Below, piece by piece: positions 1 to 7,243 of a stretch of 64,000 nucleotides of DNA; the stretch's first letter is position 1, and the number at the start of each line of letters is the position of its first letter. Position numbers and translations under genes: made by a program. The DNA comes from Variovorax beijingensis (GTDB lineage: Bacteria; Pseudomonadota; Gammaproteobacteria; Burkholderiales; Burkholderiaceae_C): assembly GCF_007828835.1 (NCBI RefSeq), contig NZ_VIVL01000021.1, forward strand, positions 1 to 64,000. The letters run 5' to 3'. Under the pieces are notes generated by a model that had not been told where the DNA came from, did no database searches, and saw only the letters and a list, made by a program, of their open reading frames with translations.

Positions 1-451
1 CGCAGCCGGCCAGTCGCGTCGCGGAACTATTGCCGCATCGCTGGCAGCCAGCCTGATCTGCGACTGCAGTCAAGACGGGATCACCGCGCGCTTACAAAGT
101 ACGGATCGCCGCAGCGGCTGGAGTGCACGCACCCCGGGAACCCATCGAAAGCCTCATCCGCAGCATCCCCGGGGTGCCAGCCAGGTAAACCTCGGCGGAC
201 CGCATCTTCCACCCAGACGGTCGCTAAGGGCGCATTGGCCGAGCTGCATTGATTCGCGCGACCCAACTACCGCATGTAGCCTTCATTCGGACCAAGCGCC
301 CTCGCCAGGGCCAGCGACTGCTTGCCGCAGAGTAGCTCCCTTTCGCACCCTCGAGTCGAACGGCAGAAACCGCTGCGAAGCGGGTTCGGGCTGGCAAAAC
401 CAGATCACAAATCGAATGTTGCTCTGAGAGTTTGGAGTTCTTCGGGGCTCG
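1..451. other. No gene recognised at window start
   Basis: I see no convincing gene here. Short open frames exist on both strands, but none has a good ribosome binding site, a recognisable product or a signal peptide. The stretch could hold the decayed end of a gene lying outside the window. It lies just downstream of the small YHYH gene, which ends at 452. Confidence 0.4.
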
Positions 452-577
452 TTAGTGGCAGTGGGAGCCCCCATTCTTGTGGTCGCGATGACAGCCGTTC
501 TTATCGGCACCTCCCGAGTGCGCCAGTGCTCCACAGCTTAAGCAAAGCGCAGCGATCAGTATTGCAACCTTCTTCAT
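452..577 (-). CDS. Small exported YHYH-type peptide (41 aa)
   Basis: A very short gene easily missed by length filters. The start is decided by a perfect AGGAGGT at 581-587, a few bases upstream of the ATG. The product has a lysine start (MKKVAIL), a hydrophobic segment and an Ala-x-Ala cleavage region (GALAH), followed by a mature peptide of about 22 residues, AHSGGADKNGCHRDHKNGGS then HCH. This His/Cys-rich tail matches the pattern of small bacterial 'YHYH domain' proteins, which usually read HSGGxDKNGCHxxxKTGxYHCH; here the Tyr of YHCH is replaced by Ser. Function is unknown; metal binding in the periplasm is a reasonable guess from the Cys/His content. It stands alone, on the same strand as the DUF4236 gene that starts further along at 2030. 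Confidence 0.75.
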   Translation of the reverse strand: MKKVAILIAALCLSCGALAHSGGADKNGCHRDHKNGGSHCH

Positions 578-815
578 GACACCTCCTCGTTCCAATGAGC
601 GCTGGAGTGTGTACCTCCCCTTCTGTTGTCGGGCAGGGGTTTACGAGCGTTCTCCCATGAACATGGGATGAGCGCGAGCATCGAGCGTCGAATGTGACGA
701 TTATTGATAGCTGGAGCCGTTGTTGAAAGTCTGATTCAGGCCCGGCTGCCGACCCTCGGTGCGTCCGGGCGAATTGGCCCTATCGCTGCAATGCGCACCC
801 CGAAGCTCTTCGGTG

Positions 816-2030
816 CTACGCCGCAGGTGGTTCGAACGGCTCAATGGCCTTAAAGATCCCAGTCTTGCTCATCGTCCGCCGCATCTCGAACTGAGCAAGC
901 GCTTCGACCACATCGATAGCCTGCAGATGCGCAAAGTCGATGCGCGACCACTCGTCTCGGTTCACATGCACAGAGAGCAAGTATTCGTCGGCAACTTGGC
1001 CGGTGGCTGTGCTGCGCCTTTGCGTGTAGCCCGACAGAACCACCTGCCGCACCAGAGGCAGGGCCGCGAAAGTCTTGCCAATCAGGAGAAAGGCCACACC
1101 ATGCACATGCGCGGCGTACATCCGCTGCACCTTGGTGGGCGAGAGATCCTTGACGGACAAACGCATGCCGCGCTGCGGCACGGAGGCTGTGCGTTTGGGC
1201 ATGTCCTCGATCTCGGGTAGGTCCACGTCCAGACAGGCAAGCCGCCCTTGGTCCAGCAGATCAAACGCCACGTTGGTCTCCCTGGGCCACTCGACGGCCT
1301 GAAGGGCCATCTCCAGATAGGAATCCATAGCCGCCTTGTCGCGGTAGATGCCGACTTCTACCAACTGGCGCTGCTGCTCTGCCTCGACTGCAAACTGTTG
1401 CTTGGCACCTTGCCAGTCCAGGAGCGTTTGCTTGTGCTCGGCAAAGGCTTCCGCGTTGGCCTCTGCCACGCGCCGGCGACGGCCTGGCAGCGCATGCTCC
1501 CACCACTTGGCCTGTAGTGGAACGGGCGGGCTAGGTCGCGGTTGCGGGTAGTCGGGGACCTCGAACGTGGGCTTCTTGTACGGGCTTGGTGTTTTCTCGT
1601 GAAGGTGCTCCAAGGCTTCCACCTGCTCATTGATTTTCGAACAGCATTCTTCAAGGAGATCACGAATTTCTCCTTTGGCTTGGAGCTTGGCCAAGGCCAT
1701 TTGTTGCTCGCTAGCCGGTGCACCAGTCATATCGGTGAACGTCACTTCGCCATCATCGGACACGGACACCCGCAGCGAGACGGTCTGCTGCTGCGTCTGA
1801 GTCGTTGCAGCGGTACGGACCAGCTGAGCCCGAGAGGTGGCGCTGCTACTTGACAGTCGGGTTCGAGAAGAAAGGCCAGTACCGGGGATTCCGGTGTTCA
1901 AGAACGTGCCGCGCTTTCCGATGCCGATGGAGGCTCCGCGCGGTCCGAGCGTCCAACTGGTACCACTGCCCGAGAGATTCATCCGGATGCCGGGCGCGAG
2001 CTTGATTGACTTACGAAACCGTAGGGCCAT
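816..2030 (-). CDS. DUF4236 domain protein
   Basis: 404 aa. The first ~55 residues (MALRFRKSIKLAPGIRMNLS, then SGSGTSWTLGPRGASIGIGKRG and TFLNTGIPGTGLSSR) are a clear DUF4236 domain, a short glycine-rich module of unknown function found at the N terminus of many otherwise unrelated bacterial proteins. The rest has a charged, partly helical middle (about residues 110-200, with a proline-rich stretch) and a C-terminal part I do not recognise. There is no signal peptide or membrane segment. The start has GGAAG eight bases upstream. Base composition is noticeably less GC-rich than the surrounding genes, which hints at transfer. It stands alone, followed on the same strand only by the YHYH peptide gene. 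Confidence 0.8.
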   Translation of the reverse strand: MALRFRKSIKLAPGIRMNLSGSGTSWTLGPRGASIGIGKRGTFLNTGIPGTGLSSRTRLSSSSATSRAQLVRTAATTQTQQQTVSLRVSVSDDGEVTFTDMTGAPASEQQMALAKLQAKGEIRDLLEECCSKINEQVEALEHLHEKTPSPYKKPTFEVPDYPQPRPSPPVPLQAKWWEHALPGRRRRVAEANAEAFAEHKQTLLDWQGAKQQFAVEAEQQRQLVEVGIYRDKAAMDSYLEMALQAVEWPRETNVAFDLLDQGRLACLDVDLPEIEDMPKRTASVPQRGMRLSVKDLSPTKVQRMYAAHVHGVAFLLIGKTFAALPLVRQVVLSGYTQRRSTATGQVADEYLLSVHVNRDEWSRIDFAHLQAIDVVEALAQFEMRRTMSKTGIFKAIEPFEPPAA

Positions 2031-2190
2031 GGCACTTCCGCCTCATTTTGTGGAGCCGCGATTCGTGCACGCGGTAAGCGGAGCGAAGGGTACAAGATCC
2101 AGCCTAGCTGGGAGTGGCCGTAGAGCGGCAGCTTGCGATTATTCGCATCTATCGCGCCGAGCGACCGCCAGCGCTTGCAAAGCGGACCGT

Positions 2191-2221
2191 AAAAAAAGGC
2201 GCGATCCCTGCGGACCGCGCC
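2191..2221 (-). terminator. Rho-independent terminator after fusA
   Basis: Read on the minus strand, a hairpin with GGCGCG/CGCGCC arms (2198-2203 and 2216-2221), extended inward by TCC/GGA around a CTGC loop, is followed by seven T residues (2197-2191). It begins 9 bases past the elongation factor G stop codon, so it ends that transcript. Confidence 0.85.
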
Positions 2222-2229
2222 CTCCAAAA

Positions 2230-4245
2230 CTAGCTCTGCAAGAGCGTTGCCATCTCACGAGCGGACGCCACTTCATAGTGGTCGAACTGCATCGCATACT
2301 GCGCCCGGCCAGACGACAGCGCACGCAGGCTGCCGACGTAGCCGAACATCTCCTTCAGCGGCACATGCGCTTCAATCGTGATCGCGTTGCCGCGCATCGC
2401 CTGTCCGCGCACCATGCCGCGCCGGCGGTGCAGGTCACCGATGCAATCGCCGAGGTAGTCGGCCGGCGTGATGACCTCCACGGCCATCACCGGCTCGAGC
2501 ACCTGCGGCGCAGCCTTGGCCGCCGCATCCCGAAACGCCGCGGCTGCGGCCGACTCAAACGCCATCGCCGACGAATCACTCTCGTGATAGCTGCCATCCA
2601 GCAACGTGGCCACGAAGTCCACGCAGGGATAGCCAGCAACCACGCCCGCTTGCGCCGCACGGCGAATACCCGCTTCGACGGCAGGAATGAACTCGCGCGG
2701 AATCGCGCCACCCACCACCTGGTTGTCGAAGACGATGCCTTCGCCGCGCGCCAGCGGCGCGAGTCGCAGCGTCAGCGCCGCGAACTGACCGGGCCCGCCG
2801 GTCTGCTTCTTGTGAACATGGTTCACCTCCACTTCCCTTGAAATCGTCTCTCGGTAGGCGACCTGCGGCCGCCCCACCGAAACTTCGACGCCGTACTTCG
2901 CGCGCAGCTTCTCGATGGAGACATCGAGTTGCAGTTCGCCCATGCCCGAGAGGATGGTCTGGCCCGATTCGGCATCCTGCCGAAGCTGCAAGCTCGGATC
3001 CTCGCGCAGCATCGTGTGCAGCGCCTTCGCCAGCGCGTGCTGGTCCGCGCGTGCCTTGACTTCGATCGCAACGTGAATGACAGGCTCGGGCACGCTGATC
3101 TGCTCCAGCTGCACCGGATACTCACGATCACACAGCGTGTGACCGGTCAGCGTGTCCTTCAGTCCGACGATCGCGGCAATGTCGCCCGCCACGAGTTCAT
3201 CGCGCTCGATGCGGTCATCCGCATGCACTTCGTACAGCCGGGACGCGCGCTCCATGCGACCCGTCGTGGCGTTCAGCACGGCGTCGCCGCGCCGCAGCCT
3301 GCCGCTGTAGACACGCACGAACACCATCGAGCCGTGATCGTCGCTGGCCACCTTGAACGCGAGCGCCGCGAACGGCGCACGCGCATCGCAGTCGGCGGCG
3401 TCGCCCGGTTCGGGCAGCCAGTTCACGACCGCATCGAGCAGAGGCTCCACGCCGCGATTCCTGAACGCTGAACCGGCCAGCACAGGCACGAAAGCATTGG
3501 CCAGCACGCCCTTTCGGATGCAAGCGTGCAGCACATCGATACCGATCTCTTCGCCATTCAGGTAGGCGTCTGTCGCGGCTTCATCGTGCTCCACCGCCAG
3601 CGCCACGAGACGCGCGCGATGTTGCTGCGCGGCTTCGCGCATGCTGGCCGGCACTTCGCACTCACGGTACGGCTCGCTTGCATCGTCCCTGTTCCAGACG
3701 AGCGCGCGCATGCCGATGAGGTCGATCACGCCGCGGAAGTCACCTTCCGCGCCAATGGGCAGTTGCACCACCACGGCCTTCACGCCAAGGCGCTCTTCCA
3801 TCATCGCGGCCACGCGCAGAAAGTCAGCACCGAGCCGATCGAGCTTGTTGACGAAGGCGATGCGCGGCACGCGGTACTTGTCCGCCAGGCGCCAATTGGT
3901 TTCGGTCTGCGGCTCCACACCGGCCACGCCGTCGAACACGACCACGGCACCGTCGAGCACGCGCAACGAGCGGTTCACTTCAATATTGAAGTCGATGTGG
4001 CCAGGCGTATCGATCAGATTGATCTGCGCGCCGTTCCAGTGGACCGTGATGGCCGCGCTGCTGATGGTGATGCCGCGTGCGCGTTCCTGCGGATCGAAGT
4101 CCATGCGGGTCGTGCCCGCGCTGACGTCGCCCATACGGTGGCTCTCGCCGGCATAGAACAGGATGCGTTCGGTGGTGGTGGTCTTGCCCGCGTCGACGTG
4201 GGCAATGATGCCGATGTTGCGGATGTTCCTGGGGTTCGGGTTCAT
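2230..4245 (-). CDS. fusA: Elongation factor G (stand-alone second copy)
   Basis: Translocation GTPase of the ribosome, 671 aa from the chosen ATG (MNPNPRNIRNIGIIAHVDAG). All GTPase motifs are visible: AHVDAGKT (G1), RGITIS (G2), DTPGHIDF (G3), NKLD (G4) and GSAF (G5). They are followed by domain II, domain III, domain IV (TGGPGQF, DGSYHESDSSAMAF) and domain V with GDLHRRRG, ending at FGYVGSLRALSSGRAQY. The frame stays open upstream to 4521, but conservation starts at 4245. At 671 aa it is slightly shorter than the usual ~700. It is not beside rpsL, rpsG or tuf, so it is not the str-operon copy, and is probably a second EF-G whose role could be conditional translation, ribosome recycling or drug tolerance. 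It is monocistronic, with its own terminator. Confidence 0.93.
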   Translation of the reverse strand: MNPNPRNIRNIGIIAHVDAGKTTTTERILFYAGESHRMGDVSAGTTRMDFDPQERARGITISSAAITVHWNGAQINLIDTPGHIDFNIEVNRSLRVLDGAVVVFDGVAGVEPQTETNWRLADKYRVPRIAFVNKLDRLGADFLRVAAMMEERLGVKAVVVQLPIGAEGDFRGVIDLIGMRALVWNRDDASEPYRECEVPASMREAAQQHRARLVALAVEHDEAATDAYLNGEEIGIDVLHACIRKGVLANAFVPVLAGSAFRNRGVEPLLDAVVNWLPEPGDAADCDARAPFAALAFKVASDDHGSMVFVRVYSGRLRRGDAVLNATTGRMERASRLYEVHADDRIERDELVAGDIAAIVGLKDTLTGHTLCDREYPVQLEQISVPEPVIHVAIEVKARADQHALAKALHTMLREDPSLQLRQDAESGQTILSGMGELQLDVSIEKLRAKYGVEVSVGRPQVAYRETISREVEVNHVHKKQTGGPGQFAALTLRLAPLARGEGIVFDNQVVGGAIPREFIPAVEAGIRRAAQAGVVAGYPCVDFVATLLDGSYHESDSSAMAFESAAAAAFRDAAAKAAPQVLEPVMAVEVITPADYLGDCIGDLHRRRGMVRGQAMRGNAITIEAHVPLKEMFGYVGSLRALSSGRAQYAMQFDHYEVASAREMATLLQS

Positions 4246-4446
4246 GACGAATCTTTCTTCTTTGAATGCTTGAGGCTGCCGCTGGCCCCAGGCAAAGATT
4301 CGCCTGAGGGCTAGCGACGAACGCTGTCGTGCAAAGGGGTGCTGCGGCCGGAGCCCGGGCGCACGGTGTCCACGCTCCGGCGAGCGGGAATCGTGGCGAT
4401 CAGCTTGTCGTAGGTACGCATGGTGTGAAGAGGGGATGGAACGATG

Positions 4447-4484
4447 AAAAAACAAAACCCCGGAGGGACGAGCCTGCCGGGGTT
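4447..4484 (-). terminator. Rho-independent terminator upstream of fusA
   Basis: On the minus strand AACCCCGG (4484-4477) pairs with CCGGGGTT (4463-4456) and is followed by TTTTGTTTTTT. It lies 50 bases past a 13-codon reading frame and about 200 bases before the elongation factor G start. It either ends a transcript coming from the integrase gene side or acts as an attenuator in the fusA leader. Confidence 0.75.
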
Positions 4485-4533
4485 CTTGGAGACCGGAAGG
4501 CGCAACGCCGTCCGAACGCAATCGAGGGCGATG

Positions 4534-4575
4534 TCAGGTGGCGATGAACGCCTCGATGGCTTGAGTGAATTTCAT
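4534..4575 (-). CDS. 13-codon short ORF, possible leader peptide
   Basis: ATG to TGA encodes MKFTQAIEAFIAT. It sits between the integrase stop (4737) and the terminator at 4447-4484, on the same strand. It may be a leader peptide, but the sequence also resembles the first residues of some tyrosine recombinases (QAIEAFIA), so it could be a leftover of an integrase start. No strong ribosome binding site is visible. Weakly supported; listed because of the terminator directly after it. Confidence 0.25.
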   Translation of the reverse strand: MKFTQAIEAFIAT

Positions 4576-4736
4576 GGTGGGCGGATTGTGAAGGAGCGGC
4601 GATTTCCGCGCAAGTCGAGCGTTGGGCCAATGACACGGGACGCCACGAGCTCGCCGGAGTCCCGTGCTGGCGCGCGGCTCCGTATTGCGCAAAACCCTTT
4701 GCCTCTCCTGGCGCTCACATGGTTGAACGCCTCTGG

Positions 4737-6443
4737 CTACGTTGCTCTCGTGGCAGGTCGAGCCGGAAAAGCGCCCCCGATCTGCCTCGCGCGTCTGACC
4801 TCGTCGGTATGGAGGTAGACCGAGGTCGTCGCCACGGAGGCATGCCGCAGGTTGTCCCGCACGGTCGTCAACTCGACGCCGCGCACGAGCGCATGGGTGG
4901 CATGGGTGTGCCGCATCCAGTGCGGCGTGGCGCGCTTGAGCTTTTCCGCCGTGGACGGACTCACGCTCTCCAGCGTTTGCGCGGCATGGAGGAAGAAGCG
5001 ACGCATGACCGACCACAGGCGTGACGCGCTGATCCCGGTCCCATCCTCTGCCAGGCCGGGCACCAGCGCGGTTTTCGGATTCCAGCGCGACCGCGTCACG
5101 GGCAGCTTCCGTTGCGCCAGATACTGATCGAGCGCGCCCCGTGCCAGCAGTGGCAAGGCGACCTTGCCGTGCTTGCTGCCCTTGCCGACCACGTTCAGCC
5201 AGTCGTCGCCCTGCGCATCGTGCTCGATGCCGCCCAGACGGGCATCGACCATCTCGCTGGGCCGCAGGCCCGTCGCGTACCAGAAATCCAGCACGAAGCG
5301 CAGGCGCTGGGCGCCCTCCTCGCTCCATCCGCCGATCCACTCGATGCCGTCGGCCGTGGAGCGAATCAGCGACCATTCGTGCTCCGTGAACACCCGGGAT
5401 GCATCGAGAGCGCCGCCACGGCCCGTTCCCTTGACCTTCACGCCGGCAAACGGATTGGCCAGCACATAGCGCTGCTCGATCAGCCAGCGATACAGCGCGC
5501 CGATCACGGACAGCGCGTACGCCACGGAGCGCGGCGCCAGCGGTCCCTGGAAGGGCCGCCATTCCGCGGACGTGCGCGGCCTTGCGGGTCCGACCCAGCG
5601 CTCCCGCGGCGATGGGCGACGCAAGAAGGCGCGGTACGCGACGGCATCCTCGGTCGTCAGCGACGACAGCGCCTTGCCGCGCTCCAGGATCGCCCAGAGC
5701 ATGAGCCGCTCCGCCTCCTTGCGGTAGGCGCGCTGGGTCGCCGCAGCGTCCTGCAGGCCCAGCCAGGCCTGGACGGCCTCGTAGTCATTGCTGGCCGACA
5801 GGGTGCAGGTGGCCTGCGGTGCCCGGAAGGTGCCCCGGGTGCCATCGACCTCCTGCGGCACGACCAGGTGCTCCCACGGCGCGGTCTCGGTCCTCGGCAC
5901 GACCACCAGCGCCCTCGCCCGTTCGGTCAGGGCCGGGTGGGCGGCAAAGAACTCTTCGATCTGGCGCGCGCTGCGTGCCCCCAGGCCGGGCACGGCGGCC
6001 CACCAGCGGCGCCGGCGCGGCACCCGCACCGTCAGATCGGCGAGTGTCCGGATGCCGGCGTTTTGCAGGGCACGCGCGGCGCGCGTCGGCAGCCACCGAT
6101 CGATGGAGTCAGTCACCATTGGCGCAGGCAGAGGCAAACCCTGCAGCTTCTCGATGGCATCCCTGACCGCGCGGGCGCGTTGCTCCCGTTCGGCCGCCGG
6201 GTGTGCGATCAGCGAGGCCAGGTCGTCGCGGTGCCGCAACCGCGCATAGCTCGCCAGCTGGCGACGGATATCGCCCAGCATGGCGCGGGAGGACTGTCCC
6301 GTGGCCTTGCTCTCGCCGAGATATTGCACGACCGCAGCGCGCGCCGACAGACCCGCATACCAGGCGCGCAGCGCCGCCAGCTGCGAGGCGCCGGGGAAAT
6401 CGCCATCTCCGGCCCCTGCCCTGTTCGCGGTGCCTACTTTCAT
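4737..6443 (-). CDS. Tyrosine recombinase / phage-type integrase
   Basis: 568 aa site-specific recombinase that would cut and rejoin DNA through a tyrosine intermediate. The N-terminal third (about 100-170) carries a helix-hairpin-helix-like region (GIRTLADLTVRVP, VPGLGARSARQIEEFF), typical of the long beta-proteobacterial integrases. About 220-330 is the core-binding SAM-like domain. The catalytic domain keeps the expected set: Arg394 (TGLRPSEM), a Lys in GKGSKHGK (421-427), His508 and Arg511 in HWMRHTHATH, His534 (LRHAS) and Tyr543 (TSVYLH). All key residues are present, so it should be active. A 32-bp palindrome lies 27 bp upstream of the start. No other mobile-element genes are seen nearby, so the extent of any element is unclear. 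Confidence 0.92.
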   Translation of the reverse strand: MKVGTANRAGAGDGDFPGASQLAALRAWYAGLSARAAVVQYLGESKATGQSSRAMLGDIRRQLASYARLRHRDDLASLIAHPAAEREQRARAVRDAIEKLQGLPLPAPMVTDSIDRWLPTRAARALQNAGIRTLADLTVRVPRRRRWWAAVPGLGARSARQIEEFFAAHPALTERARALVVVPRTETAPWEHLVVPQEVDGTRGTFRAPQATCTLSASNDYEAVQAWLGLQDAAATQRAYRKEAERLMLWAILERGKALSSLTTEDAVAYRAFLRRPSPRERWVGPARPRTSAEWRPFQGPLAPRSVAYALSVIGALYRWLIEQRYVLANPFAGVKVKGTGRGGALDASRVFTEHEWSLIRSTADGIEWIGGWSEEGAQRLRFVLDFWYATGLRPSEMVDARLGGIEHDAQGDDWLNVVGKGSKHGKVALPLLARGALDQYLAQRKLPVTRSRWNPKTALVPGLAEDGTGISASRLWSVMRRFFLHAAQTLESVSPSTAEKLKRATPHWMRHTHATHALVRGVELTTVRDNLRHASVATTSVYLHTDEVRRARQIGGAFPARPATRAT

Positions 6444-6469
6444 GTCTACCAGTTTAGCCTGATGAACTT

Positions 6470-6501
6470 GCTATTGTGATAAGAAGACTTATCACGATAG
6501 C
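6470..6501. promoter_or_regulatory. 32-bp palindrome upstream of the integrase
   Basis: Arms GCTATTGTGATAAG and CTTATCACGATAGC flank a 4-base AAGA centre. Thirteen of the 14 pairs match; only the T/G position is unpaired. Taken as two 13-bp arms around a 6-bp centre it has the layout of a tyrosine-recombinase core site. Taken as an operator it sits where a repressor of the integrase promoter would bind (27-58 bases before the ATG). Confidence 0.6.
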
Positions 6502-6666
6502 ATCCATGTTAGAACCACTTGATCTATCTGCAGTCGCCGATCGATTGCAGCCATTTGCAGTTGGATGCTGCAAGAATGAAGCTTCTGCACAACTCCTCGC
6601 CCGTTAGGACGTGCCAAGCGAAAGAAAGTGAGGCGACTTGCGCCTTTCTTTGGCGGCAGTCGTGGT

Positions 6667-7239
6667 TTAGGAGATCAGAAGCTCGGAGTCGTCATTCACC
6701 ATCGAGACCATGAAGCCCCAGCAGACTGCGGCAATGATCTCCACGACCCCGATGAGCTGCCAAGCAACGCCGCGTTTGCCGCGCAGGTCTTGGAGGCCTA
6801 GTTCTCGCAACGCGAATGCGTGACCGCGCAGCGCTGCCTCTTTCAAGACGATGTAGGAGCGATTCACGTCGACTGGAACACCTTTGCCATGCGCTAGCGA
6901 ATAGCCAACGCGAAACATGGAAGGCAGATGCCGCCGCTCTGCGCCCATCGCGTAAAAGCGATACGCCCGCGCATGGTCACCAGCTCTCGTCAGCCAGCGA
7001 CCAAAATAAAAGCAGCCCAGTGGATGCCCATGAGCGGCGGCTCGTTCGTAATAAGCAGCGGCTTGGCTTCCGTCTTTCTGACAGCCGATCCCCTGACTCA
7101 GCATCCAAGCAACAAACACCTGACTTTCAACGTGTCCATCATCTGCGAGTAGCCGATAGAGATCGAAGGCCAGATAAAGCAGACCGTCCTTGTATGCCTT
7201 CTGGGCGGCAACCAATTTCTCGGTGCGGTCTGCGTGCAT
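6667..7239 (-). CDS. Sel1-repeat protein with C-terminal membrane segment
   Basis: 190 aa. Contains about four Sel1-like (TPR-related) helical repeats, seen in AAYYERAAAHGHPLGCFYFG, RAYRFYAMGAERRHLPSMFR and SYIVLKEAALRGHAFALREL. One hydrophobic helix near the C terminus (about 163-182, VAWQLIGVVEIIAAVCWGFM) would anchor it in the inner membrane. There is no N-terminal signal peptide, so the repeats probably face the cytoplasm. The ATG is only 4 bases after the stop of the upstream RHS gene and has no strong ribosome binding site of its own, so the two are probably translated together. Sel1 proteins are recurrent partners or immunity proteins of secreted effectors. That role here is inference from position, not shown. 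Confidence 0.8.
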   Translation of the reverse strand: MHADRTEKLVAAQKAYKDGLLYLAFDLYRLLADDGHVESQVFVAWMLSQGIGCQKDGSQAAAYYERAAAHGHPLGCFYFGRWLTRAGDHARAYRFYAMGAERRHLPSMFRVGYSLAHGKGVPVDVNRSYIVLKEAALRGHAFALRELGLQDLRGKRGVAWQLIGVVEIIAAVCWGFMVSMVNDDSELLIS

Positions 7240-7243
7240 GCGT

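Noticed and set aside
4311..4421. 36-codon ORF upstream of fusA (MRTYDKLIATIPARRSV...)
   Set aside because: Arg-rich, no ribosome binding site, and no conservation I can recall; kept out of the feature list.
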